This document shows positions 10,476 to 22,821 of a stretch of 64,000 nt of DNA, in pieces. Position 1 is the first letter of the stretch. The number at the start of each line of letters is the position of its first letter. The notes under the pieces were generated by a model, which worked only from the letters and a program-made list of their open reading frames with translations, searched no databases and was not told the origin of the DNA. Source of the stretch: Chamaea fasciata (taxonomy: Eukaryota; Chordata; Aves; Passeriformes; Sylviidae); assembly GCA_029207755.1 (NCBI GenBank), contig JARCOQ010000006.1, forward strand, positions 10,014,513 to 10,078,512, given 5' to 3'. The position numbers were made by a program, and so were the translations under genes.

Positions 10476-11651
10476 ATAAGCTACTTTTGGGAGAGGGAAT
10501 ATTTATTCTTCATGAACTTGTAATCAGATTTTCTCGTGGATCAGCAGGGAGGCCACAGAGTATAATGGAAATACTTGCATAGACTTTAATAGGCTTTGTG
10601 CAGGATGCATAGCATTGTGGGATAACAGAGTGTATTATTACTTCTTCATCTAATAATCCCACACAGCAATGGCCTTACACATATCCCGTTGCTTTCCAAG
10701 GATAAAAATACCTCCTTGATCAATTTTGCTTCCCTGTTAAATTATTCTGTCAATTATTTGGCAATTTTGTTTTTCCCATGATGACTGGCATCACAAACAC
10801 CATTTCCATTTATTTTCAAATATCTGTGAAGAATTTCTGAAGAATTCAAATCCTCTCTATCACAACAAAACACTGTGTAAGATACGTGTGTGTTGGCGTT
10901 TATGTCTTCGTGTGTCCTATCAGGAATTTGGCTCATTTCCCTCTGATGCCATCAATGTGTGTTTGTGTGGTTTAGGACTCTGAGAACTGCATTCTTCCAT
11001 GGTTTCATTAACCATGTCAGACCTTCAGCTGAATGTAATTGCAAGTGCCAGTCTGAAGAAATTAATTTTGTGGCTATCATCATTAGGTGGAACTGCTGGG
11101 TGTTTAATTCTGCCCTGCAGAGGAAACCCACAGTGCTAAACACCAGAGTGGGAACAGCTATTGCTTTCTCATTTTGTAGCAGGAATTACTCATCAGATGA
11201 TACTTTTTTTCTGCTTTAAGCACATTTTCACTTAGTTCTCCGTCCAAGGGAATTAAAAATTCAGGGAAAGAGGGAAAGTGTATCTGAGTAATCCTTCACC
11301 CTGCGAAAATTTAAGCACAGCACTTTACTCTGTTGTGAGCAGTGAAGATAGCAGCAAGCTGGCAATTTACTTTAGACCTGTGGACAGTCCTTTGGCTCAT
11401 CTCCTGGCCTGGATGGTTCTTAAACAGCCAGGTGCAGGGCAGCTGCTTTGGTTGGGGTCCAGGGCAGAAGGAGCCTCACTGTGTTACAGATCCTCTCCAG
11501 AAAAACTCTTCTTTCTTCCCACATGATCCAACTCTCAAGCATGCTAAGCTCGTATTTTCTGGTTTGGCTGTGAAAAGGGGTTTAAAGTAATGTAGACAAA
11601 TAAAATGGCCCTCAGGCCAGACACCAACCCCAAAATAATAAGATCAAGGCA
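10476..11651. other. Gene-free stretch, no recognised element
   Basis: About 1.2 kb without recognised repeats or genes; several frames of 60-86 codons on both strands look random. Confidence 0.5.
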
Positions 11652-11812
11652 ACCTCATCCAACCTGGCCTTGGACACTTCCTGGGATGAGGTATCTACAA
11701 CTTCTCTGGGCAAACTGTGCCAGGGCCTCACCACCATCCCAGGGAGGAATTTCTTCCCATTAGCTAATTTAAATCTACCCTCTTTCAGATTAAAACCACT
11801 ACATCTTGTCCT
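11652..11812 (-). mobile_element. CR1 LINE fragment (minus), lacking its 3' tip
   Basis: It reads AACCTCATCCAACCTGGCC, TTGGACACTTCC, CTTCTCTGGGCAAACTGTGC, CAGGGCCTCACCACC, GAATTTCTTCCC, in reversed CR1 order. The usual terminal repeat and first ~70 bp are missing. A separate plus-oriented CR1 lies about 120 bp to the right. Confidence 0.85.
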
Positions 11813-11930
11813 ACTAGTACCAGATCCGTGTGCTGGACAGGGTTATTGAAGCTTTCACTGATCCTTGTGATATCATAGAATTCTGGCAGATTTTCTGTGC
11901 TGGGAAACTTCAGAAAAAGCAGACACTCAT

Positions 11931-12066
11931 TCTTCAAGGCCAGGTTGGATGGGGCTTGGAGCAGCCTGGGATAGTGGAAGGTGTCCCTGCCCATGGCAAG
12001 GGGGTTGGAATGAGATGATCTTGAAGGTCCCTTCCAACCCAAACCATTCTGGTACTCTGTGATTCC
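11931..12066 (+). mobile_element. CR1 LINE 3' end (plus)
   Basis: It has a clear tail order: TTCTTCAAGGCCAGGTTGG, GGGGCTTGGAGCAGCCTGGG, GGTGTCCCTGCCCATGGC, GATGATCTTGAAGGTCCC, CCAACCCAAACCATTC, and a degraded terminal repeat. It is 5'-truncated after about 135 bp. Confidence 0.92.
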
Positions 12067-13491
12067 TTCTGGATCTTAAATTGTCTTGTGAAATTTAAGT
12101 TTTCTTCGGACCACAAGGCAGTTCAGCACTTAACAAAATATTTTAACCCCTCAGGAAAATACACCCTGATAATTTTGGGCTCTTTACTCAATGAAGGCAA
12201 GGCTGAGTGAGAAGAATTACTGACATATCCTTTCTTACTCTCCTGTGTTTCTCCACTTATACCCTGGTGATTTGAGAGTGTTCTCAGGGGAGATGAAAGT
12301 TTGAGTCCCTTCAAGCAGGAAATGAAATTGAACCCAGAGAAGTGCTGCAGCAATTCAGTTTTGGGTTCAAGGGGGTTATTTGTAGGGTTCTTTTTTTCTG
12401 CTCAAGTGCTTTGATCTGCTATTCACACTGCAGCCCTGTGAGATTGTTCTCTGCTTTTCTGCTCCAGGAGAACAACTCCCAGACCTGGATTCAGCACACA
12501 CTCCTGTGTGTTTTGTGTAAATGACTCAGGCCCTCAGGCAGAGTCAGAAGAACAATGTTGACAAGTAATTTGGGGATTCAGATGAGAATTAAATGTGAAA
12601 CAGGTACTGGCAACCATGCTCTTCCCCTCCAGAGAAGTAATTTGCTCACAAACATGAACAGAGAATTGCGATATTTAGAAAATTTTCAGATTAAAAAATC
12701 CTAATGTCTGTGGGTTTGGGGTGTTCGTGACAGCTGAGGAATAGAAATTTTTTTCTACCCCTCACAATCATCCTGACCTGAATTTAATTTGTCTCCTTGT
12801 TTTGTTCTACACATGGCTGTGTTACAGACTCCAGAATTCTGTGAAAGTCCCAAAGATGCACTGAAAGTGGTTCCCAAATCACAGAACTCGTTATTTCTCT
12901 ATCTTTGCCTTAACAAAGGACCACCTTCCACCAGCAGGAATTTACAGGCCAACTTTCAAACTTTGACTGTGACCTTTAATGTAAAAAAGGTGCAGACAGA
13001 GTTTGTCTTTGAAATGGGAACATGAAAAGTGGAGCAAGGGGCAAAAGGGCCTCAGATATTACCAGTGAGCTGCAGCTGAAGATGGAAATAAAAGGGAATG
13101 TCTTACAGAAAGTGTGAGATGTCTGAAGAGAGTGGAGTCCAATATAAACAGCTTTTCCAAGTGCACTCAATCCTCATTAACATGCTCTGGGGCTTTGCTC
13201 CTCCCCTGTGACAGGTTTGAAAAGGGATTTGAAAATTTCCTTTTGCTTCTAGCAGGTAGGCTTAATTCCCCATCTAAACCTCTCTGAAATCAAGGGGGGG
13301 GGGAAAAAGACTCTTGTTGAGGTTGGTGGACCTTGGCTCAGTCTCTCTGACATTTAGCTGAGGTAGCTGAAACTCATTCCCCTTGAGCCATGCAGAAGTT
13401 GTGTGGAACAGAGCTTTCCCTCTCTGTGTGAGGTATAATAGGCCATAGTTGAACACATTAATGAAAAGGGAGGTCAGAAATTTGGCTTCCT
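12067..13491. other. Gene-free stretch, no recognised element
   Basis: No gene is recognised. It includes a run of nine G at about 13295 and otherwise ordinary AT-rich sequence up to the old LTR. Confidence 0.5.
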
Positions 13492-14014
13492 TGTTAGCTC
13501 TGTGTCCTGCTGCTCACACACTCCCTCCCAGCACTGGGGTGGAGGACAGAACTGGGAAGAAAAAGAAATTTTTGGGGTGAGATAAAGATGTTATAACAGG
13601 ACAGAAAAAGAAGGGAAAAATAAAAATAAAAATAAAATAAAATAATAATGATAAATCTAAATTAGTGATGCACAATGTAGTTCCTCACCACCCACAGACT
13701 AATGCTCGGCTGGTTCCCAACCAGAGGTCTCAGGCCAGCTTTCCCCAGTTTATAAAAACACCCAATGATGTCACATGGTCTGGAATATCCCTTTGGATCA
13801 TCCTGCACTGGCTGTGTCCCCTCCCAGCTTCTTGTGCCCCCAGCCAGCTCTGGCAGGGCAGTGGGAGAAGCTGAAAGGTGCTTGACTCTGCAAGCACTGC
13901 TCAACAGCAGCTAAAAGTCCATGTGTTATCAAAATAATCCTGACACTGAATCCAAAACACAGCACTGTGCCAGCTGTTGGGAGGAGAATTAGTAAATATC
14001 CCAGCCAGGGCACA
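13492..14014 (-). mobile_element. Old solo LTR (minus), relative of the LTR at 59754
   Basis: Its right end, read on the minus strand, runs from CCCTGGCTGGGATA through a CAGCTGGCACAGTGCTGTG block shared with the element at 59754-60387. A TATA-like TTTATAAA sits near 13750. An (AAAAT)n/ATT-rich tract at 13616-13655 occupies the region where the 59754 copy has its purine tract. I could not find matching TSDs, and the left edge is uncertain by about 30 bp. Confidence 0.75.
13616..13655. repeat. (AAAAT)n low-complexity tract inside LTR
   Basis: AAAAT, AAAT and AAT units decay from left to right within the minus-strand LTR. Confidence 0.9.
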
Positions 14015-14910
14015 CTGCAAAGGCTCAAAATTTGGTAAACACTCTAGAAGACTTTGAGGCAAAATCACAAAATATTGGGGAATACGTAAATGTGAAAACC
14101 AAGTAATTGGAAACAATTTATGTTTTTTCCTTGTGGTTAAAAAAAAAAACCAAAACAACTCAGAAAGAAAGGGAAAAAGGCAAATATTTGCTGCTGTGTT
14201 GCGGTTAATATCTACTGTAAAAAAATAGCATGGATGCAGAGCAGGATGCACTGCAGGAGATCCGCACCTGGCCTGGCAGAGCTGCATTCAGGGCTCTGGA
14301 ACAGCTCCATGGGCTGTGCTGTTTGTGATATACGTCAGAGTAAGGGGTTTCAAAAATGGATTCTCAAAAGAGCAGCATTCTGGGCTAAAAACCCAACAGA
14401 TTCTGCGTGGAGGAAAAAGCAGAAGGCAACAGTTTAATTTCCCCCCATTCCTCAGAATATATTTTTTGTAGGGAAATCATTCCTATATAGGACTGACAAA
14501 CATTATTTGTTCTCTCAAAAGTAGGAACTTTCTTTGCAGAGCTTGGCAGAGAGTTATTCCAGTTTTCCACTGCACAGTGGGTTGTTTTCACATTGTATTT
14601 AAAAGCCACCTTTGTTATCCGAGAACCTGCAGGAAACAGAGCAGATCAAGTACTTGTCTTTTCCCATCACCTGGATTCCAAACCCTGTGCTCAAGGACAG
14701 AGTTGCATCCTGCAAGGTAAAGGAACAGCTCCTCATTCATTTTGATGGAAGTTTTCACTGTTCAGACACAAACTGAGTGTAGATTACCCAGAAAAGGTGA
14801 AAAAGGGAGGTAATTGTGCTGTGAAGCCATTAGGGCACTCCTCAAGAAGAGGGTTAGAGTTTGAACTCAGGCTGGGAACAAAGATACTGACCTCCACTTC
14901 AAGGACTAGA
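14015..14910. other. Gene-free stretch, no recognised element
   Basis: No gene or repeat is recognised apart from an A-run near 14140. Confidence 0.5.
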
Positions 14911-15113
14911 TCATGGAATAAAAGAATGGATCAGGTTTTTTAGCAACCTTAAATCTCATCCAGCTTTATCCCCTCCCATGGGCAGGGACACCTTCCACTA
15001 TCCCAGGGTGCTCCAAGCCCCAGTGTCCAGCCTGGCCTTGGACACTTCCAGGGATCCAGGGGCAGCCACAGCTTCTCTGGGCACCCTGTGCCAGGACCTC
15101 ACCACCCTCACAG
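14911..15113 (-). mobile_element. CR1 LINE 3' end (minus)
   Basis: Reversed CR1: CATGGAATAAAAGAATGG, CCCATGGGCAGGGACACC, TTCCACTATCCCAGGGTGC, CCTTGGACACTTCCAGGG, CTTCTCTGGGCACCCTGTG, CTCACCACCCTCACAG. About 200 bp are retained. Confidence 0.93.
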
Positions 15114-15117
15114 CAGA

Positions 15118-15190
15118 TGTATTGTGTAAATGATAAATGTATAAAGTAAATGTCAAATGTATAAATTACAGATATGTATTATAAATAAAC
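15118..15190. repeat. Imperfect AT-rich tandem repeat
   Basis: Repeated AAATGTATAAA-like units, about 10-20 bp each, directly follow the truncated inner end of the CR1. Confidence 0.6.
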
Positions 15191-15465
15191 TTGCAATTGT
15201 GTAACCTGACAAAAAACTGCCAGAGCAAGGTCACCCACTTTTCACATGGTTACACGGACTGTGGCTTCAGGTAGTGGTGCCTTTTTCTATCTCTCTGGTC
15301 CCCCTTAATCTCTGAAGCTAAAAGCCAAAGTTCCCAACATATCTTCCTCTTTTCTCCTCTTCACCCAGTCTCTGCGATTTGGGTTTGAGATCATGCAGGG
15401 TAGGACAGAACATGCATTCTCCAGGCCTGTGCCAAGAGCTCCAGAGCAGGTAAAGGCAGGGAAGA

Positions 15466-15906
15466 TGTTGGAATTCTGGAAACTTAGAATTTGGGGTTTT
15501 AGTATATAATAATACATGTGAGTCAAGATGGAGGGTTTTGGGCACTGTCTGTGTCCTTCTTCTGCTCCTTCTTCGTCTCTTTCTTCTTCTTTCTTCATGG
15601 GGTTGGGTGGTTTTCTGTAACTGGGTGAAAACGGTCTGCATTGCAGGCCTTGGGTGGTCACAATGGGGTCAAAAGTATAAATAATATAGGTGTCACCTTG
15701 TTACTGGGTAATTATCGCTTACATAATCTTGGAAAGAGAAGTACTCCGTTTTACCTTTGTTTTCTAGCTCACTAGTTGGAGCTCATGGTTCATGAGTCCG
15801 TAAATAGATAAGAAATAATAAACATCCAAGTCTGAACATGACACCTACATTTCCTGTGTATTAATCCCGACCTCAGCAAACACAAAAAGAAGCCAGAACC
15901 GTCACA
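15466..15906 (+). mobile_element. Solo LTR, 6-bp-TSD family, copy 2
   Basis: It starts TGTTGGAATTCTGGAAACTT, ends CCGTCACA, and is flanked by GGAAGA / GGAAGG. It is 441 bp and shares its whole length with copies 1 and 3 apart from copy 1's extra 5' segment. AATAAA lies at 15817-15822. No internal retroviral sequence is beside it. Confidence 0.87.
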
Positions 15907-16298
15907 GGAAGGGCTCACAGCATCCCCAGGCATGGCAGAAAGCAAAGTGTTTTCCACCCCTGTGAGCTGCATGGGGCCCTTTTCCAGGCAGCCATGCTCT
16001 GTGTATCCCTCCCACTCCAATTCCCTGAGGAAGCTGGGCAGAGAGTGGGTAATTCACAGGGCTAGCAGGATTTAGGGCTGAGTGAGCCTCCAGAACTGAG
16101 CCATCCTGGGGCTGAAACATAGATCAAGGGCTCACCTGCAGCCTGGAGAGCCTCCATGCTTGCAGGCAGCATTTCCTCACTAATGCTGCAACAACACTGC
16201 TCAGGAGTGCCTGTGTTTGCACAAGGGAAGGATTTAAAAACCCCAGAAAAAATCAACAGCAGTGATGGAGAAATTAACTCTGCCTTGCAATGGACCTG

Positions 16299-16346
16299 TT
16301 GACCTGCGCCTGCAGTTGACCTCTGTCAACCTGCAGTTGACCTCTG
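16299..16346 (-). promoter_or_regulatory. Possible nuclear-receptor half-site cluster
   Basis: TTGACCT (AGGTCAA on the minus strand) occurs at 16299-16305, 16316-16322 and 16337-16343. The last two lie in an exact 17-bp direct repeat, CCTGCAGTTGACCTCTG, at 16309 and 16330 (21-bp period). AGGTCAA is the extended half-site used by monomeric orphan receptors. Function is inferred only. Confidence 0.25.
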
Positions 16347-18721
16347 CCTGCACCGCACCACACCCCACAACATTTGCTGTGCTCAGACCTCTGTTTCAGA
16401 CATTTTCCACTGAAGGTTTCTGTAGGCTGTTTTCCTAAAAGAGATAAATGTCTATATCGTCAATTGCTTCCAAAGAACTCTTTCCAGATCATTATGCTAA
16501 AGATTGTTTTCCTGTGTGGAGTTAAAGGAAGGCTGTTACTACTACCTACAGAGCTTGCTCTACCTTGACAGCAATTGCGCTGGTGATTTTTAACTCAAAG
16601 GATTCACCTTTTCAACTTTTTATTGGTTTTTTTAGTAGTTCTTCAGTGCAATCTTGAGGATAAAATTGGGTTTTATGAACACTGGAGTAGAAGAAATGGT
16701 GTTAAGTTTGAAAGCCTAATTTTCATTCCATCACCTCAGTTTAGGCCATGTAGCATCACTTTCACTGATGTAAAATGCAAAGCTCCAAACAGGAGGAACG
16801 GCAGAGCTGCTGAGATCTTTTAGACAAACCTGGCCAACCCTCACTACTAGATGAAAAACAGATGTTATTTTCCCACATCCAGACAACTTGAATTTTTCCC
16901 CTCTGCACAAGAAAAGCAAATATAAAGGTGTCTGTCCCAGAACTGGACTAAGCCTTGTAAAGAAAATCATCATCTCCACGTAATGCCATAACCAGTTGAG
17001 CTCATTCTGTGTTCTGACCTTTTCCTGGAGGTCTAGACCATGGAAATCAGATATTATATCCTGCAAGAAGGAGCTGGATCTCCTCCTGGATGACTTGTGG
17101 GTATCCTGGCAAATCAGAGGATTAAGATAGCTGATTTTGTCAGTTTTATTATATTTTTTGCACTCATAATAATAGAAAAATAGGGGAACCACAGAAGAAA
17201 TATTTTAGTTCTGAAGCTCACAGGTCACAAGACAAAGGATTTCTGGACAGCACTCATATTTCTAAGGGTTTAGAAGGCAGGGAGGGAGCAACAGACTGCA
17301 GGACCAAGTTGCTATTTTATACAAAGGGGAATTGATGTTGTGGGTGCTGGAGACACAGGAAAAGAGCCACTGAAACAAAGTGCAAGACTGAAAATAAAGG
17401 TACATCTTCTCTGTCAAGGCATAAAGGCCACAGGCATCCAAAGAGAACACATTTCCCAACATATGGAGTCCAGCTCCCTCCTGGATTTGTCCCTGCATTG
17501 CATCCCACACTGTGAGCCCATGGAACATGTTTGGAATATACCAGTAGCCTTCTAAGCTGTTTGTGAGCTGAACACTGTTATTTATGTCCCCAGCTGTGCC
17601 AGGGTGATTTCTTCCTGTTATTTTTTATTGCAGCGCTAGAGATACATAACAGCTGCTGTACCCAGCCTAATTTTAAGTATGTTGAGCAGTGGGATTTCTC
17701 TCAGTTTCCTTGTGAGGGTCTTCTGCAGTCTCACAGATCAATCTGTGTGGGAACATCTTTCTTGATCCCTGCTTCCCTGGGTTCATCCCATCACTTGTGA
17801 AATTCTGCACAGACCTTTTCATCAGGAGAATGACTGTTCCCAGGATAAATTTTCATGTTCTACTCTTCACTCAGACTAGAGTTTTATCTGTGCAACAGGG
17901 CATTTCACAGGTATGGAGTCAACATATTTTAAACCACCATGATATATTTATAGGCCTCCTTGCTATACATTGGCACTTTTCCTTAAAGGTTTCTTATATT
18001 CTCCCTAGCCTGGTGGAGATTTACAACAAGTTCACAGATCTGCTAACCTTATTTTATTTATAAATTCAGACATCAAAACCCCACTGCCATGAGGGGAAGT
18101 GGTTTGAGGAATTCATCACAAGAATCTTATTTTTTGTGTAATTTCTGTTTTGTTCTGGTTTGTCAATCTCCCCTTCAAGGTATCCTTAGCAGAAGTTTTC
18201 TGTGTGTAAATTGGTGATGAAGGTAGTCAATTAAGAATCCTTGAAAAGTGTTTCCTTATTGACTAATAGCCTGCAGAATTGCATGCTCTCCCTTCCTGAG
18301 AAGCAAGGCTCTTCATCATGATTAATTACTGTCAAATCTCCATAGGTTTGTAACAGCAAGATACAAGATATCTACCATAAATCACCAAATAAAGTATTTA
18401 TTAGAGAAAATAACAAGAGGAACATTTCAACTGTCCTGATGAATTACATGCACATCTATCTGGCTCAAGTTCCTTCTCTGAGCAGTAATAGAACCCTATT
18501 CTTTTTCCCCATTTTTGTCCCTTTTTTTTCCCTCCCTGGAATATTTCATAGCAGATCTGTTGAAAAAGAGTTCTTACCTTGTACCATTCTTCTTCATCTT
18601 CCTGTTCTGTCTGGAGCACTGCTTGAAATAATGTGTCAGATTTAGATATCTGCTATCCACAAAGCATGAAGGCAAACTTGGAAAGGATTTGGAAAGAAGT
18701 TACAGGAGGAAAACCTGAGAG

Positions 18722-18751
18722 AAATAAAAAATAAAATAAAATAAAATAAAG
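18722..18751. repeat. (AAAAT)n microsatellite
   Basis: Short AAAAT/AAATA run without flanking element signatures. Confidence 0.9.
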
Positions 18752-21251
18752 ATTTATTTCCAAAGCTCATGTAGGCAATCCTAGCTAAGAAAAAAGCAAA
18801 CTCATTCCTTGAATTTTACTGGCAGCTAAGGGGTCTGTAGTGTGGAAACAGTGACAAAGTCAAACTTTGTATCTGTAGGGGAATTTTGAGAAGTCGTGTA
18901 TATTTTTTTCTATTTAATTATTAAACACAGAACACTCAGCTTTAAATTGGAGCCTTTCAGCCAGTGGTGGATATTTCTGTAGAGCACAGGGAGCAGCTTG
19001 ACCTAACTGGAAATTTACTACTGCATTTTCCATTTCTCTTAAAAACACACGAGATACAATCAATCCTCTTCCCACCTTTTAACTGAGTGACATCTTCACT
19101 TACCTGTGAGCAAAAGAGGCCAATTAAAGGCAGACAGTTTGAAGGAAAAGCAAGCTCATGATTGAAGTGGTACAGCAATAATTAATTTAATGGGAAGGGA
19201 CTGTGCAAGTTTTGAGGAGATTACTTTAGTGGGGTGGCAGCTGGATATCTGTCCTTAATCCCTTTCTCTTCAGTCCTCAATGTCCATGAAGCAGGAAACA
19301 CTGCTAATGTTGATGAGGGAAATCTGCTCCACAAGGCTACCCAGAAAGGCACAGCTCCACAAAACCCTTTTGCCAAGACAAGCAGGGACTCAGAACCCAT
19401 AAGATTGATTATTTAAGTACCAAAAGCAGCAGCAGTGGAGATCACCAACTGGTTTCCAAATAGAATAAAACACTTAGATGTTTGTAGAGGGAAAAGTATC
19501 TCCTTTTCTGTGCGGTAACACCAAGGATACCCACAAGGAAAGAAACATCTTTGAATCCAGACTTCACAAAGCAGATCAGCAGGTTCCATGTGAGAAACCA
19601 GCCAGTGCTTGTGCTTATTCCCTGAAGAACAACCTATCCAGCTGGTGAGAATTGAAAAAATCACCAGGGTTTTAATTGCACACCCTTGTGCCAGGTTCAA
19701 GCTCCAATTCCCAGTTGAAGAAAAAATTCTGGTGCTCCAGGCCTATTGTAAGGGGTCTGCAACACTGGAAAAAGGGATTTGGTAGCATTTTGGACTACCA
19801 GATTTGCACTCTCATAGCCAGCAGAGGGAACTTCAAGCTCATCTGGAACAAGTGGAAATTTACATTCCTTGCTTTTCTTTGTGCCCACTGTTTGGCTGGA
19901 ACAAGGGCAATCCTGAGGAAAGGACGTGAGAATTAGAAATGGTAAATTATTATAGGACAAGGGAGAAAACCATAACATGGGAGGAATGGGAGAGCTGAAA
20001 TGGCAGAGAAAGGTGTTACAATGAAGACCAGAAACATGACATTGAGAACTCTTGACATTTTATTATTACTTTTAATTGGATCTTGTAATTTACTCTTTAT
20101 CTAATATTACACAACAGTTGCAAACATTTGGAACATCAATTCTTTGCAGACAATGAAAACCAAATGACTGTGCTACTGCATTTTCTTTCCTAAACAAGAG
20201 AATATTTTCTGATTTCTGTGAGAAATTAAATATTGTTTTTGCTGCTTTTGTACAGGACCATAGTTCATTCCTGTTAAATGTAGGGTGTCTTCTTTCCTGG
20301 GAGGTGTTGACCAGCTCTAGAAACAATGGGAAACATTTACTTCTGTATGAATGAAAAGTTATTATGAATTTTCTAGGCTGGTGGGTTTGCAAAATATGAA
20401 ACACACATTATGTCAAAACAGAGATGTAGTTGTAATCACTCTGATGCGTGACACACAATTAACAAAGTTTGGAAATTTGCATTTATGAATAAAATTGCAA
20501 TTGAAATGGATATTCAGCAGGTAGTAATGAAGTTCTGAGGACACAGCCAAGGTGTGTTCATACAGCATGAATCAATGAAGCATATGTGCTGAACAACCAC
20601 GTGAGCAGGGATAACACATTTCTTAATGAAAAAGTCAGAAGAATCCTGGCATGCCGAGCACTTCCATCATCGGCCTCTGTGTGCTCCTGAAAGGACCAAA
20701 GCCTGGCAGCAGGACACGATGTTGGATCACCTTGAGGGACAGCAAACCTTGCTCTGCTCGGGTGAGTTATGAAAACGTGCACAGGTTTCTCATCACTCTC
20801 CCCAGCCAGCAATCCTCAGCCATCCCTCACTGTTTATCAAATCATTCTGCTTGGAGATGAGCATGAAGGAGGGGATAAGAGCCCAGCTGACATTTCAATG
20901 TGCTGGAAAACGTTGGTAGATTTTTTCTTCCTCTTCCCTTTTTCTAATTTGGTGACTCTCCAATGTTTTTCCCTGCAATATTTCATCCAGACAGGTTTGG
21001 CTTTATTGCAGCCTCAGGCATCTATGCATGCAGGTATTCCTAAGTAATCCTTGCAAGCACCAAGCATGAGCATTAAGGTTTTGCCTCAGGCAAATTTGAG
21101 GAATATTTGAACTGGGCAAGAAACAAGTATTTTTGTGAACACAATAATGTAAAATATCCATAAACTGTGAACTATGAAAAGGTGCTGGAGCACTCCGGGT
21201 GCAGGTGTTTCCAACCCAAGCTTACAAATGAGATACCTACAATTTTTCTAG

Positions 21252-21358
21252 AAAAAAAAAAAGAAAAAAAAAAAAAAAAAGAAGGCCAAACAGACCTTTT
21301 CCAGTTCAAAATGTGTTTCAAGGAGATTGGTAAAGCAAAAAAAAAAAAAAAAAAAAAA
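21252..21358. repeat. Paired poly(A) runs
   Basis: A-runs at 21252-21280 (broken by one G) and 21337-21358 are separated by 56 bp of ordinary sequence. No processed-gene body is recognisable upstream of either run. Confidence 0.9.
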
Positions 21359-22710
21359 GACCCAAAAATGGTAATTGCAGGAAAAATAGCAAAACCCAAC
21401 TATCTATGAAAATAGCCTTGCAGGTTAGCACAGGAATCAATTGTTAACACCTGCCCAGGCATATATTGATAAATTGGATCTAAAGACAAAGAGAAAAATG
21501 ATTAGTAGGAAGAAGGGACTGACTGCTGAGAGAAGAGCAGAACTAATGAGGTAGAGTTTGCCTAAAGGAGAGTTCAGGAAAGGGGCATAAATCTACTTGT
21601 CTGTAAGCTGAATTCCAAACCAATAACAAAGGCAGGGCTCTTTGGGTTGGACCATAGCAAAATTAGGTGATCTGTGAAGGAAAATGGGGAAAAGAGTTCA
21701 CTAGAAAATGTGTGTGGAGAGTGGAAATGAAGATTCTCATCAATTTTGATTGACTCTGATCTGTATCAAACCCCTTGCTCCAAGCCACTGCATTTGAAAC
21801 CTCCCAGTTCACTGTTTTTAAATGCCATGTTTTGACTTTATTACATTTCAAATGTAATGCTTTAAGATTTCATGTAGTTCACTTTACTGTTTGCAAAACC
21901 CTTTTGTGTTTTTGGACTGTTTTGTTTGACCCGAAAAATGTCAGGGAGAAGGGCTTTTCACATGGTAAGAAAGACCAAATATATTTCCTTTCCAATCAAC
22001 CTTGAATAATTCTCTCCCCTCAGTTTGGCAACTAAACAAACAAAAAAAAAAATCAATTATTCACAGAGCTCTACTCCTGAGGGCACAATTAAGAATAACT
22101 GGAAGAAATTAAGCAAGAGAGAATGTAGGCTTCAATAGTAGGGTGAGGTTTTCTCCTGGTGACAAACACCGGCTCGATTCTGAAAGTCACTGAGTGCTGC
22201 TGGTGAGATGCTTGGTCTCATCACAGCATCCCACGGGAGATGCCAGCAGTGTTGGGGCACTGTTAAATACCCTGAGAGCACAGTTTAAAATCACACTGGT
22301 CATAACTGCTTAGAAACTTTCTTCAGGCCATCAGGCATCCAGGCTGCGCAGTCCAAAAAGGGAGGTGACAACCCAAAATCATCTCCCTTTCTGCCTCTAT
22401 CTTGTACCACTCCTTTGAACAAGAGCTCATTTAACACTACTTATGCAGGGCTCTAATTTATTTTTTTGCAGAAACATTGCTGTAACAAATCAGGCAGAAT
22501 TTTTGGAGTTCCTGGATAGGTGTAAAAGAATATTTGTATTTGAGGAGCTTCAGGTTGGGAGGGGTGGGGTCCGGCTGCAGTTAAGGCATAGAACTATGGT
22601 ATAGCATATATACGTCTAACAGTAGCACTATATATAGCATGTAATGGTAATTAATCTGTTTAATTCCAGCCATTGGGGATTGGAACTATTGCAACTATTT
22701 CCTTTCCTTT

Positions 22711-22771
22711 GGGGGTGGAACTAAGTGAACTTCGAGGAGCTTTCCAGCCCAAAGCATTCCATGATGCCATG
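22711..22771 (+). mobile_element. CR1 LINE 3' tip (plus), short
   Basis: About 60 bp match the last part of CR1: GGGGGTGGAACTAAGTGAAC, TTTCCAGCCCAAAGCATTCC, then ATGATGCCATGA as a decayed terminal repeat. Confidence 0.7.
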
Positions 22772-22798
22772 ACCCACTCTGATCTCCACATGTCATGG

Positions 22799-22821
22799 TT
22801 ACCTGAGTTTTACTCAGGTAA
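22799..22821. repeat. Perfect inverted repeat, 10-bp stem
   Basis: TTACCTGAGT and ACTCAGGTAA flank a 3-base loop (TTT). It has no T-tract or other sign that would identify it as a specific RNA element. Confidence 0.9.

Larger units (their letters stand above)
15907..22710. other. Repeat-poor, gene-free stretch
   Basis: About 6.8 kb without CR1 or LTR signatures. Contents noted separately are a nuclear-receptor half-site cluster (16299-16346), an (AAAAT)n tract (18722-18751) and two poly(A) runs (21252-21280, 21337-21358). The segment 18215-18340 has TAATTA homeodomain-type cores and could be a conserved non-coding element, but I cannot test that. No frame is convincing as an exon. Confidence 0.5.
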
